A stretch of DNA of 64,000 nt from positions 415,259 to 479,258 of the forward strand of contig QAOA01008484.1 of the NCBI GenBank assembly GCA_003255065.1. Direction: 5' to 3'. Every line of letters starts with the position of its first letter. Within the stretch, counting starts at the first letter, position 1. The notes beneath the pieces are model-generated. The model had not been told where the DNA came from, searched no databases, and was given only the letters and a program-made list of their open reading frames with translations. Positions 46,179 to 58,054 of this stretch are shown one piece after another. Origin of the DNA: Cercis canadensis. Taxonomy: Eukaryota > Streptophyta > Magnoliopsida > Fabales > Fabaceae. The position numbers were made by a program, and so were the translations under genes.

Positions 46179-46639
46179 CTGCCCTGGTAATTTCAATATT
46201 TTTTTTTCGTTCAGTTTTTATTTTTTATTATTTGTTTATTTATTTTTCTATTATTTACTCTGTTGTAAAGATGACGCGCAATTGTAAGCTCAGTGTCAAA
46301 ACTAAATGTGATAAAAATTCATGTTACTAGGTTGCTGCTTCATGCATCTGTACCTTAGGTATTGAGATAATATCAGAACCTAGGGTTTGAGGCTTGTTTC
46401 AGGGCTTGTGAACAATTTCCAGGAAGTGAGAATATTTGGTTGTTTTGTACTTGGAGGTACAGTATTACGGAAGTTTATGAAAACCAAAGCCATAAAGAAT
46501 ATGGTCTTGAATTTTAACTGGGAAAACACAAAATGGTGGATAATGACCTTGGCATCTCTTCACTTGCCTCACTTGAGAAAGATGCATGAGAAGTCTAAAA
46601 ATTTCATTAAATTTGTCATTTACATAATGGCCTGGTATA
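46179..46639 (+). other. SWC2 3' UTR and downstream sequence
   Basis: The 3' UTR probably extends to about 46320 (GTTGTAAAG and AATGTGATAAAAATTC). Beyond that I see no feature up to the translocator pseudogene. Confidence 0.4.
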
Positions 46640-47394
46640 TCCTTGAATAGGATAATAGGTGAAAAGGAAGCAAGATCAATGCTGCCACTGGAGTCATATA
46701 GAGAAGCAAATTCATGGAATGAAGCTTGTCTGCCTCAGAGGTCAACAATATCCCCTGAACCACAGATTTCAAGGCACACCCAACAGTGGAACCAACACAA
46801 ACCAAGAAGCTGAATAAGTGGAAGAGGGGCTCGCTATTGCTGGCCAAAATAATCCCAAAAGCTACAGGCAAGAGAACCAAGTAAACCTCACCAGACTCTT
46901 TCTTGCAAGTAATCAAGAAAGCGAAAATTGCTGTGAAGAAGGGTGTAGTGGCACCAATCACTTAGTTAAAAGAAACAGGGAGGTCCTCATCGAATTGTTG
47001 CCACAGAAACAGAAAAGCAAAAAATTGTGCTTAAAGCAAAGACCTCTAAAAATTGTTCCTTTGAGTGAATGTGTTGTAAAGGAATGATTTCGAGGAAATT
47101 AATGGCTACATTGCTGTATGCGGTGCAGGACAGCATGTGAAGTATTGTGAGAAAGATAGGTTAGCGGTAGCCATAGAAGCTGAGGAGGTACTTGTTGAGT
47201 AGAACTTCAATGTTGGACAAGTACCAGGAAGCAATGATGAGGGATGTCAATATATTGAGGGAGAGGTGCGATCTGAAGGTGTAGACGCTATTCCTTACTT
47301 CTCCCGGTCCGGTGACCAGAATGTCCAGGACTTCTTCATTGGCTGTGGTCTCCAGCAACTTGCTTCTCTATATGTTAAATCAAAACCCTAATTT
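46640..47394 (-). pseudogene. Nucleotide-sugar/sugar-phosphate translocator-like pseudogene, intronless
   Basis: Read on the minus strand: the N-terminal part (47358-47161) with SWYLSNIEVLLNKYLLSFYGYR and a stop (TAA) where the family has Tyr; a middle part (47160-47000) with FLTILHMLSC and PLQHIHSK; then DLPVSFN, a TAA replacing the expected Gln codon, [14 protein letters not shown] and [18 protein letters not shown] down to about 46660. A frameshift lies between the first and second halves. This is the drug/metabolite-transporter fold of plant NST-KT translocators (At1g12500-like by eye), which exchange sugar nucleotides or phosphates across Golgi or plastid membranes. The C-terminus is missing. 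Absence of introns over 700 bp may mean retrocopying, though some parent genes have few introns. Confidence 0.78.
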
Positions 47395-48358
47395 CCAACA
47401 TGTTCAAATTAAATTAGTCCTTTACAACACTTTGATAGTAACTGACTAATACAGCCTAGTTTAAAGAATTTGAAATATACTCAAATATGATAGCGAGCCT
47501 CAACTTTTGGAAGTTTAGTTTGTTGAAGAAACATGATATTAGCTTGGAGTTTGCTTCAACTTTTTCTTGGAACTTACTAAGGACTCTAATATGTTGTTTA
47601 CATCTTTTTCCTGACTAGGCAATACCCGAATCTGGTGAATTAAAACAGTGGTGTCTTGGATAGAGATCACAATCAGCTGAAATTATTTGTTAGAAGCCAT
47701 TTCCAATTGTTGTTTACAATAAAAAAAAGATTTTACTCTGCATGAAGACCTAGTTTTCTTTGTTTTAACTAGCTATTATGCAGATGCTATGGGAATTATT
47801 TCCCCAACTTTGTAATGTGTTGTAGTTTGCTTCAATATATTCCAGTTTGACCAAAAAAAATACTCTGTACCTGCCCAGAGTGAATTTAAGCAGTGTTATT
47901 ACATCAAAATCTACAACTCTGTTGTAAATACAGGAAGGTGGCGAAATGGTTTTGAAGCAGAAAATTGAGATGTGATGCTGGATAAACATTTTGAAATTGA
48001 AACCTGGTAGTATAGAAAGATATTCTGAACTCAACGACTTGGAAGAATTGAAGTTGTAATTGTGTAATAGTTTTGTTCTCCTTAAATTATGCTTTCTTCC
48101 CCCTTATTTTATAATTTGACTCCTTTGTAATGCATAACTATTGCGATTAGCAATGTGAAATGGGCTGGGCTGAAATTAGGTTGGGCTCAAAAAGTCTAAA
48201 ATTTGAGTGAGTCTATTATAAGAGATATGAGCTCGAACTTGATAAGGTATGGTTATTAAACGGCCTGTCTGATTATTTTTATTTTTAAAATATAAAAATT
48301 GTTTAAAAATATAAATAATTAAAATGGAAAAATAAAAATGAAAAATAAAAAAATAAAA
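47395..48358. other. Intergenic sequence, no gene
   Basis: No coding match was found. From about 48155 on it contains GGGCTGGGCT- and GAGCTCGAAC-like blocks that often occur in plant intergenic repeats. Confidence 0.5.
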
Positions 48359-48544
48359 ATTGGACTCTACAATTATTAATTGAGCTGCTCGGGTCTAGAA
48401 CTGTTCGAACTCAATTGAGCTTAAAAAGTAAGGGTCTTACTCCAATTTAAAATTGGACTCTCCAATTATTAATTGAGCTGCTCGGGTCTAGAAAGGTTCG
48501 AACTCAATTGAGCTTAAAAAGTAAGGCTCTTACTCCAATTTAAA
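48359..48544 (+). repeat. Two tandem copies of a 93-bp unit
   Basis: Units 48359-48451 and 48452-48544 are nearly identical (ATTGGACTCTxCAATTATTA to TACTCCAATTTAAA). Each contains the palindrome GCTCAATTGAGC-like core (CTCAATTGAGC). Confidence 0.88.
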
Positions 48545-48545
48545 T

Positions 48546-49939
48546 GGTTCGATCCTAATTTTATACGGGCTGAGCTTAATTTTGACAATGCTAATTGTCA
48601 TTGTCAATTGGAGATATTCTTTGGAACATGTTTTAGATGTACCATAAACCAATAAATATCTTATATTAAGTTTTTTTTATTTATTTTTTATTTTTATACT
48701 TTGATTATGATTCTGAGTTTAAACACTGAACTTATAAGTAACTTCAGTACCAATCAGCCACAAGCCATTTGGTTTTATATTAAGTGTTATAAATAGTAGT
48801 TAGGCAAATCTCTTTTAACATTTGACGAAATTACACAGGTCCCTAGTTTAGAAAATTACATGAATCTTTCTTATCTAATTCCCTAGGGGGAAAAACAAAA
48901 GCAACGATAAACATGTCTAAAGTTGATTTTCATACAATTTAAACATAATCACTTCTAAAGACAGCCCCATGCAATAATGTCTAACTTTAAACTACATTCA
49001 AACATATATACTCTAAATTAAGTGTCACAACTTTTACATTTCAAATTCAAACATATTCACTTATAAAGATAGTCCTAAACAATTAACCACACAATTTCAT
49101 AACAAACACACTCTTAATTATGTGTTATATACACACATATACATAACAACATAATATGTACATTCTTGGTAAAGGAAAATATATATATTATATATAATTC
49201 CATAATTATATCACATACACACGTATACTTAACCAAATATATTTGTAAAATATCTCTACAATTACAATAGAAAGGAAAGGAGTGATGATACATTCCTCTA
49301 TAACTCTAATAAAAATATCCTCGCACGCACCACCAAGTGTCTACAACTACCAAAATTAATATATATATAGAGTTACATTTTGTAACCTAAAATTGAGAAA
49401 AAAATCATAATCAACTCCAAAATTAACATAAAATTGACAATTCATCCATTCAAATAGCATAAGTCAATTATACCTAAATGGAATTATTACATGATTAATT
49501 TTTAAATACAAAATTAGGATATAATTATAGCCCCAATATTATACAAAATACGAAATCCATAAAAAAAAATCACAAAGAAATGATAAAACAGCAATAATCC
49601 ACTCATATATCAAAACTCTTAAAGAAATTCAACAATAAAAATTCTAGCTAATCTCAATTCTATCCTCTAAATTTTAGACTAAAGGGGGTCTCTAACTTAA
49701 ACAACTAATACCTTAATCATGGCCTCCAATTCGTAATAAATAGATCCTAATGTCTTCTAAACCAATTTCAACTCATCCACCAATTCGAAACAATCAAACC
49801 CACCCAATCATGCCACATTAAGGTTTAGAGAAGAGAGAAAAGAGAAGAACAACTTCAAACCTTGTTATGAGGGGTCTGCCCAACACTGAAAAATGCCAAA
49901 TCCTCACCAAAAACGAGCCAACGCTGCCGGATTAAGAAT
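48546..49939. other. AT-rich intergenic sequence
   Basis: There is no gene. Short TA/CA microsatellite-like stretches occur at about 49127-49200. From about 49700 the minus strand becomes pyrimidine-rich, resembling a CACTA leader reading leftward from the repeats that follow. Confidence 0.45.
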
Positions 49940-50764
49940 GGGTATGGCCGGACTTAAGTTTTTGAAGAAGGGGGCCTCGGATTGAAGAGGGATTTCCGAG
50001 ATTCCCACGGAAAATTCCGTGGCAACTCAAGGAAATATTTTTTTTAAAAAAATCCTCGGTATATACTGTGGGAATATTTAAGTTAAATAGTGCGTATTGG
50101 AATTCCCACGGTAAATTCTGTAGGAATTTTGTGGGAACCCCAATTTGAAAATTTTTCCTATTTCTCTTGCAGTTATTGTGGGAATTTTCATGGGAAAATA
50201 AAAAATTCACATGGTAAGTGTCCCATGGTGAGTGTACTGTGAAAATTTTCTATGGGAATTTCTCTATTTTCTTGTACTGTCTCTACATCCAAATTCTTAT
50301 GGGGGATGTTGATATCCGGGAGATCCATGTATGGTTGGGGTAAAGGTCTCCTAATACTAGTCAGACCGAAGATGACCCTACCACGCCCAAGTCAGCGAGA
50401 TAGACTAGTGATAACTGATAAGGGAGCTAACTCCCAAGTCAAAGTGAAATGATCTGAAAAGTTACATGTACTTGCAGAGGTATTTATAGATGCTGTCAAA
50501 CGTGATCCCCGAGGAATGTGGCGCCTCTTTGTGTTGGGTCCTCATGGGTCAGGTTAGAAGACCTTTCTTGGTGATTGGGTCTAAGGCCCCGTATTCATCA
50601 GTGGGAAATACTGTGGAAAATTTCCCAGGGAATGACTTTTCTATTGGAATATGAAATTCCAACTGGTAGTTGTCACACAACTTCGTTACCTTAGAAATTC
50701 CCACAAAATTTTGGATTTTTCCTACGAAAAAATTCCCTGGGAAAACTGCATTTTATTTGTAGTG
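49940..50764 (-). mobile_element. CACTA terminal region(s), probably interrupted
   Basis: Motifs TTCCCACGG, CCGTGGGAA and TGTGGGAATTT repeat at 49990-50275 and again at 50600-50750. The stretch ends at TTTTATTTGTAGTG (50751-50764), a CACTA terminus. An earlier near-terminus, TTTTCTTGTACTG, ends at 50278. Between them, 50279-50590 is unrelated sequence with a TATTTATAG block. Either one CACTA end was split by an insertion or two elements abut. The opposite end was not found. Confidence 0.65.
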
Positions 50765-51390
50765 GGTATTAATACCACAACTAATGAGATGATTTGGACA
50801 GTATATTTTATTGGTCCCACATATATGTTAATTATACAATTTTGTTAAGTAAAATAAATAGTACAGATAATTTCATTTCATTTTTGGTCTAAACCCCAAT
50901 TTAGCTTGTATTATTAATTTGCCGATTGTTGAATAGGAGATGGAAATGAGGTGCTCTCCATCAGCGTGTACGCGAGGCACAATTTGGATCAACCAAGATA
51001 CAAATCACACTGAAGGTATGCTTTCCAATCAACCAATCTAGGTTTTCTGAATAATTACATATATCACTAACATGTAGTTTTAAGGAAAATAGGGTTTAAT
51101 TAGATCCCAAATTTCTATTATTTAATGTCTTCAATTGATTTTTGTATTTTTTATTGGCGATCCTAGTTTAATTACTGATTTCGAAAACATTATGGCTTGG
51201 ATTTCACAACTTTGAACGTATAAATTTATCTCACCATGCATATTTGAATTTGAGCGATTGTTTCTGTTTCTAATCTCACCTCTGTACTTTGATCTCACCA
51301 TTTGGATTGGAAAATAAGTATTACTCTCGCAATTGATAATATTCTACTCCGACTTCCCATAAAGTCTGTTCTTGATAGAAGAAGGAGGTT
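50765..51390. other. Intergenic sequence, no gene
   Basis: AT-rich flank between the CACTA terminus and the presumed gypsy LTR; no coding match. A short frame-like block near 50936-51020 is unrecognised. Confidence 0.45.
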
Positions 51391-51845
51391 TGCACGTGGG
51401 CGAATTCCCAACCCCGAGTGCGTGGGGTAATGCAGATTGAAGATGGGACCCGAATACGTGGTGGAGTCACACATATTTCAGTTGCATGCATGGGGTGCAT
51501 ATAACTCGGGGTACATGTAACTCAGACTGGGTCATATAACTAGGACTGGATCAACTTGACGTGGTCATGGTTTATGTTGTTTCTGTTGCACATTTTCAGC
51601 TAATTGTTATCTTTTTTTGTAGCATGTTTAGCAGCTTTTTAGCTTTCTGTTATAGCACGTTAGCAGCTTGTATTTTCTGCAGTTTGTTAGTTTTGATTTG
51701 TAGCTATTTAAAGGGCCACAAGTGTTAATGATAAGTGGGAAATCTTTTTTTTTATCCAAAATACACCTGTGGTTTAATTCTCACCCTGAGAGAATATTTT
51801 CGGGTTTATGGTTGCTATATTTTAGTTCCTGATTTGGACCTATCA
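51391..51845 (+). repeat. Probable left LTR of a Ty3/gypsy element
   Basis: The right edge is set by the primer binding site that follows: the LTR would end in CA at 51845, two bases before TGGGATCAGAGC. A TATTTAAAG box near 51705 could be the promoter. The left edge is a guess (TGCACGTGGG at 51391), since no second LTR is available for comparison. Confidence 0.5.
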
Positions 51846-51847
51846 AT

Positions 51848-51859
51848 TGGGATCAGAGC
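51848..51859 (+). other. Primer binding site, initiator tRNA-Met type
   Basis: TGGGATCAGAGC differs by one base from TGGTATCAGAGC, the standard plant site. It lies directly after the presumed LTR and 47 bp before the LINE insertion. Confidence 0.7.
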
Positions 51860-51933
51860 TGCGTTATTTGCATTTAAACACTGTGAGTTATTATGGCAAC
51901 TAAAAAGCTTCCTTTTTTCGTCAGGAAACGACG

Positions 51934-53799
51934 ATGGAGGATAGGGTGCTGGAAGATGGTGATTCCTCTGATGAAGGGCGTAATCACATGGAAGCTGTGA
52001 GTGAGTCTCTACTGGTGCAACAGGCTATAAGTGTTGCAGAGGTTCACCCAGATACACCAATGGATCTCGAGAAGGAGGCAGTTATGGAGAAGAATTCTAA
52101 GGGTGGTCCTACATCGTACAAGGATATGCTGTTAGACTCCCATAGGGGTAAGAGTGGGGCAGCTCCGCCATGGAAAACTAAGGATACAGAGGAGAGTTTC
52201 CTGTGCGGGAGTGAGGATGTCAACATATCAATAGGGGAGGATATTCCTTTCAACCCCTGCCCATCGATAGAGGTGACGACAGAGGAGCATGAAGAGTATT
52301 GCAGGCCTTGGAGGCAGTCCTTAGTTGTTCGCCTGTTGGGGAAGAGAGTAGGGATACAGATGATGTCGAACAAATTACAGAAAATGTGGGAGAGGGATGG
52401 TTCGATCAGGGTGGTTGATCTTAATGAGGATCACTTCCTCGTGACCTTTTCGAATCACAGTGATCTCCGTTTCGCTCTTACTGAAGGTCCTTGGCTGATA
52501 GCGGACCATTACTTGATAGTGCATCGATGGCGTCCGTTATTTGATCCTTCAGACATGTAGGTTAAACGAGTTGCAGTTTGGATCCGTATTCCTGGGTTAC
52601 CTATTGAGTTTCATAATGAAAAGTTCTTGTGGCATGTAGGTTCCATGATAGGCACTACCCTACGTGTGGATAATCTTACTTCACAGTTATCTCGGGGGAA
52701 GTTTGCGAGGATTTGTGTGGAGATTGATTTACGATGCAGTTTAGTTCCTAAGTTCTTATTATACGGCAGGGAAATTTCCATTGAATATGAAGGCCTTCAC
52801 TTAGTTTGCTTCAAGTGTGGCAAATACGGTCATCGCAGTGACTCATGCATGGTTTGCCACCCTCTAGAGGTTCCGGGTGGGGTTGCGGTGAGTACCCAGG
52901 CTCCGGCACATGCAAGTGGGGGGGATATTTGCATTATCCCTGTAATGACGGAGAATCACGGTGATGGAGCACTTAACGTAACTTCAGGCAGTAAGGCAAG
53001 GAGTCCCAATTATTTTGGTAAATGGATACTGGTGCAGAGACCCCAGCAGCGAAAATCGGGGTCATTTAAAAGCAGTGATAAGGTGATAGAAAAGGATCTC
53101 CAGCACAATGTTCCTATTGGGGTGGATTCTGATAAGGCAACAAATATAGGTGGGTCCCGTTTTGATATTTTACATAATGACCATGCCACTCACCCAGCTC
53201 ATAAAGACAATTCAGGAAATATTTCTGAACAGTTGGGTAAGAGTGATGAGCAATACTCGGTGCATACGCCAGACCATGCAGGGAAAGGAATTTTCACGTA
53301 CCATCCGTCTCTCACCAAGCGTACTGGGCCTAGTAAGCTTTCTAGGCCAAATAACCAAAGCAAGCAAAGTCTAGCTGTGCAACGAAATAAGAAGAACTCA
53401 TCTGGGGTAGTTAAAGCAAAGGCTATTAGTTTGAATAAAGCGCTCAGTTTAGATAAAGAAAATCAGCATGGCAACATTAGTAAGCAGGTTGTGACTACTT
53501 CTCTGACTAAGAAGAAAATAGAGGTGAATGATCCCGAGTATAAAGCCATTTTAAAAACCTTAAATCCTACGACAAAAGAAGACTTGATGCATGTGCATGA
53601 TTGTCTTATTGCAGCAGAGTTCCCAATTGGTACCACGTCCTCGAGCTACCCCGTCTTGGAAGAAGGGAGAACTCGTGAAGTAGTGCTACCCAAACCTCCG
53701 GACCCAAGGTGGCATTCGAGAGTAAGTTCTAGTTCTAGTTCTGGTAAGAAAGAGGTTGGTCTGAATATGAATCCTATTCCTCATGAGTTATGCATGTAG
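51934..53799 (+). pseudogene. LINE ORF1, gag-like nucleic-acid-binding protein
   Basis: One frame of 622 codons from MEDRVLEDGD, with a single internal stop (TAG at 52558-52560, probably an old Gln codon). It contains DUF4283 (about 52310-52555, SLVVRLLGKRVG and LTEGPWLIADHYLIVHRW), then VAVWIRIPGLPIEF and a CCHC zinc knuckle, CFKCGKYGHRSDSC (52810-52851), followed by a long Ser/Lys-rich tail. Plant L1 ORF1 proteins bind the element RNA and accompany it to the nucleus. Confidence 0.9.
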
Positions 53800-53840
53800 A
53801 ACAACTGTTCTGTTTCTTCCTCGGGTGATAGAATTATCTG

Positions 53841-56800
53841 ATGTTGCTTAGTGCAACTGTTTCGGTTCTCTTTTACTCTCCAATATTTTTTATGGATTTA
53901 AAACCTAACTTGTTAGTGTGGAACTGTCGAGGTGCTGGAAGTGCTGGGTTCTTGGGTCTATTTCATGATTTGATTCGAGTTTATCGTCTCTCTTTTGTTG
54001 CCTTGTTAGAGACCCATATTAGTGGGGAAAGGGCTGATTTGTTTAGCAAAAACTCAGGGCTGGATTCCATGTTTCGAGTCGAAGCTAATGGTTTTTCTGG
54101 AGGTATTTGGTGTCTTTGGGATTCTTCAGTTTGGAAGGTCTCGGTTCTAAAATCTCATAGGCAACTGGTGCATATGCGGGTTAATTTTAATACTGAAAAT
54201 TCTTGGCTGTTGACAATAGTTTATGGTAGCCCCACTCCAAGCTTGAGAGAGGAGCTTTGGCATGAACTTTGGTCTATTAAGGATACAGTTTCTGGGCCAT
54301 GGTGTGTCACCGGGGATTTCAATGCTATGCTTCATCCTTCAGAAAAGCAAGGGGGAGCTGAGATTCGGATGGGCAGTTGTCGAGCTTTTCGGGATTGTCT
54401 TCATGATTGTCAATTCGTTGATGGTGGCTTTTAGGGAGCTAACTTTACTTGGCAAAGAGGTGGGGTCAAGGAAAGGTTAGATAGAGTTATCCACAACATG
54501 GAGTGGAGGTTTACTTTTGAAGAAGCAGCAGTTGTTCATCTCCCACACCTGAAGTCAGATCATAACTCTTTGTGGATATGGTTTGATAGTAATAGGGAGG
54601 TTCATAGAGGTAACAAGCCTTTCAAGTTCCTTGCGTCTTGGCTCCTTCATGACAGTTTTAGTGGCTTGGTTAAACAGTCTTGGGGAGTTAAAAATTGTTG
54701 GGGTACTAATATTGAGAATTTTACTTCTTCTGTTAAGAAGTGGAATTTTGAAGTTTTTGGGCATATATTTCAGAGAAAACAACAATTGCATAGTCGCCTG
54801 CAAGGAATTTACAAGAAGCTTAGTATGGGTCCTAATTCTTTTCTTGAGCGTCTTCAAGTTACGCTTTGGAGGGATTATGAAACAATACTTAGAGAGGAAG
54901 AGCTGCTTTGGGCTCAAAAGTCTAGGTGCAAATGGATTAAATTTGGTGATAAAAATACTAAATACTTCCATGGTACCGCTATTATGAGACGCCGCAGAAA
55001 TAAAATAGCAGCGCTTCAAAATGATGAAGGAGTTTGGGTTCATGATGACGGAGATCTCCGTCTGCTGGCTACCTCTTTTTTCAAGAATCTTTACCATGAT
55101 GATGGGTTGTTCACTCCTTTCTTAATTTTGGGTTGCTTTCCCCAAATTATAGAAAGGGATTTTACAGATTTGCACGCCCAGGTTACCTTTGAAGAAGTCA
55201 GGACTTCTTTGTTCAGTATGGGGGGTTTGAAAGCTCCGGGTCCAGATGGGCTTCATGCTCTATTTTTTCAAAGCCAATGGGATGTAGTTGGACCCTCCTT
55301 ATTCTCTCTTGTTCGTCAAGTTTTTGAAGAACCTCAGAAAGTCAAGGCTATTAATAGGACTTTGATTACCCTCATTCCTAAAGTGGATAATCCGGAGTAT
55401 ATTAAGCAGTTCAGGCCTATAAGTTTGTGTAATGTGGCTTACAAAGTAATTACAAAAATTATTGCTACTTGGTTACGGAAAGTTATGCGCTATATTATCT
55501 CTCCGAATTAATGCAGTTTTATTTCGGGGCGTCAGGGCTCATATAATATTGTTATTGCCCAAGAGGTTGTTCATAGTATGCGGTTTCGGAAGGGGAAGAA
55601 AGGTTTTATGGCCATCAAAATTGACCTTGAGAAAGCGTATGATAGAATTAAGTGGGATTTTGTCAGAGAAACTCTGCAGGACTTGGGTCTAGACACTAGC
55701 ATTATTAATATTATTTGGCATTGAATGTGCTTTGGGGAGGTACTATTACAGAAGATTTCTTTCCCTCTCGAGGTATTCGCCAGGGTGATCCCCCATCCCC
55801 TTATCTCTTTGTGCTCTGCATTGAGCGCTTGTCTCATCTAATTAATGCTACAGTTGCTGGGAAGTCTTGGAAACCTCTCTTCCTCAATCGAAATGGTCCT
55901 CCTCTGACTCATCTTATGTTTGCTGATGATTTATTCCTCTTTGGGGAAGCCTCTTTAGAGCAGGCTGAGGTCATTAATCGTTGTCTTAAGATTTTTTGCA
56001 ATAGTTCTGGGCAAAAAGTTAGTCTTGAGAAAACTAAAGTTTGCTTTTCCAAGAATGTTAATCATCTGAGGGGGTAAGAAATTGCTAGCCATTTGGGCTT
56101 TGGTGTTACTAATGACTTGGGAAAATACTTAGGGGTTCCTTTGATCCATAAGCAGAGCAATAGGGCCTCTTTTAGTTATATCACCAAGAAGGTTATGAGT
56201 AGGTTGAGTAGTTGGAAAGCTAAATCCCTTTCCTTTGCAGGTAGACTAACTCTCTCCCAGTCAATTATCTCAGCTATTCCTGTTTATGCTATGCAAACCT
56301 CTTGTCTTCCGTCGAGTACCTGTGAGGAAATTGATAAATTAAATAGAGGTTTTCTCTGGGGATCTTCGCTTGAGCATAGGAGAATTCACCTCGTCAATTG
56401 GGATACAGTTTGTAGTATGAAGGATTCTGGGGGGCTGGGGTTATGACATTCCAAGCATGTCAACACAGCTTTTATGATGAAATTAGGTTGGGGATTGATT
56501 AATAAGCACGATGACTTGTGGGCTCGTGTTCTTCGCAGCAAATATAAATGTGGCTCTGATTTACTTCCTATAGTCCAGGCTAGGAACCCCAGGTCAAACC
56601 TCTGGAAAGGGGTCTGTAAGTCTTGGCCAAAGTTAGAGGAGCATCTTCAATGGCGCTTGGGTAATGGTCAGCAAATTAACTTCTGGTATGACAAGTGGAT
56701 TCATGGACTTCCCTCGCTCCACCTTTTGACTAGCTCGCATCTAGATAATAGTGCCAAGGAGGTTACGGTGGATCACTTTACTACTCCTGAGGGTAGGTGG

Positions 56801-57991
56801 GACTGGTAGAAGCTCTCTAGCTTGCTGCCTAGTGATGTTTGTAATCGTATTGCTATTATTAAGCCCCCCAGTGTCCAAAATGGAGAGGATTTGGTTGTCT
56901 GGGCTCCATCCCATGATGGGGATTTTTCTATTAAGTCTGCATACACTTGCTTGAATGGTTCTAGCTCGATTAACTCCCCATCGCTTCTTAAAAAAATCTG
57001 GAAATGGGAGGGTCCCCAAAGGATTAAGACGCTGTTTTGGCTCATCTTTCATGACAGTTTACTTACTAATGCTACCAAATTTCAACATCACTTGGCTGTG
57101 GATTCGGTGTGTTCTCGTTGTGGCAAAGAAGACGAGACTATTATGCATGCTCTTAGAGATTGTGAGAAGATTCTCCCTCTTTGGCTTCGTTTGGTTAAAT
57201 GTAGGGCTTGGAGTTCTTTCTTTGCTCTTGATGGTAAGGGTTGGCTTATGGGTAATCTCTCTAATGAATGGGGAAATATTATGCATGGATGGGATAAGCT
57301 TTTTGGTCTTGCTCTGCATGCGGTTTGGCAATCCCGGAATGCTTTCTTGTTTGACGGTGGTGCCCAGGAGGGCAATGATCTGGTTTTCTAAGTAATGGGC
57401 AAGTTTAAGGAGCTTAGTGGTTTCCTGGAAGGTGGCAAGCATGGGTTGCATGAGATTCCCAAGGTTCCTACTCTTATTTCTTGGCAATTCCCTGATGTTG
57501 GTTGGGTCAAAGTTAACACGGATGGCTCTTTGATTACTGGTGGTCAGCATGCAACTTGTGGAGGTCTAGCTAGGGATGCTTCGGGCAGGTTTATTGCAGG
57601 TTTTAAGTGTAATCTGGGTCAAGGGTCTATTACAAAAGCTGAGTTGTGGGGGCTAGTTTATGGGACTCGTATGGCTTGGGATTTGGGTGCTCGGAAAGTG
57701 GTAGTTGAGTGTGATTCATAGTGTAGCATTCATCTCCTTAACCATTGTCATAATAGACTTCACCCTTGCTTTCCTCTTATTCAGGAACTTAGAGACATGA
57801 TGCAAAGGAACTGGGATTTAGTGGTTAAACACGTCTATAGAGAAGGGAATAGATGTGCGGATCTGCTTGCTAGGGATGCGCACTCAAGTGGTTTCATGGT
57901 TGACTGGTTATGGGTTCCTCTCGTTAGTTTGCAACAGGTGCTTATGGATGACGCTGCTGGTGTAGCTCTGAATAGGAGTATCCTCTTGTAG
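53841..57991 (+). pseudogene. LINE ORF2, endonuclease-reverse transcriptase-RNase H, broken
   Basis: Order: APE-type endonuclease (LVWNCRGAGS at about 53911; GDFNAML at about 54312; SDHNSLW at about 54558), reverse transcriptase (PGPDGLHALFFQ, RPISLCNVAYKVITKII, KIDLEKAYDRI, then FADD at 55919-55930), zf-RVT region (about 56930-57190, with CSRCG) and RNase H (NTDGS at about 57518, KAELWGL, ECDS, NRCADLLAR at about 57848) with its four acidic residues present. The better start may be MDLKPN at 53893. Stops: TAG 54432, TAA 55509, TAA 56075, TGA 56444, TAG 56807, TAA 57389, TAG 57719. A frame change lies near 55700. Most stops fit C to T changes at Gln or Arg codons. It is dead, but the full length and perfect duplication suggest a fairly recent insertion. 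Confidence 0.92.
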
Positions 57992-58054
57992 TTTCTTTTT
58001 TGTTGTTGGGCTTATGCCCTGTAGTCTACCAAAAAAAAATTATGGCAACTAAAA

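Larger units (their letters stand above)
51906..58038 (+). mobile_element. L1-type LINE retrotransposon, full length, 6.1 kb
   Basis: A 16-bp target duplication ATTATGGCAACTAAAA flanks it (51890-51905 and 58039-58054, sharing the A of the tail). It has a short 5' UTR, ORF1, ORF2 and a 3' A run (58031-58039). Both ORFs are interrupted by stops. The insertion split a Ty3/gypsy element between its primer binding site and gag. Confidence 0.95.

Noticed and set aside
54555-57550. Long minus-strand frames opposite LINE ORF2
   Set aside because: They are shadows of the coding strand, with no independent similarity.
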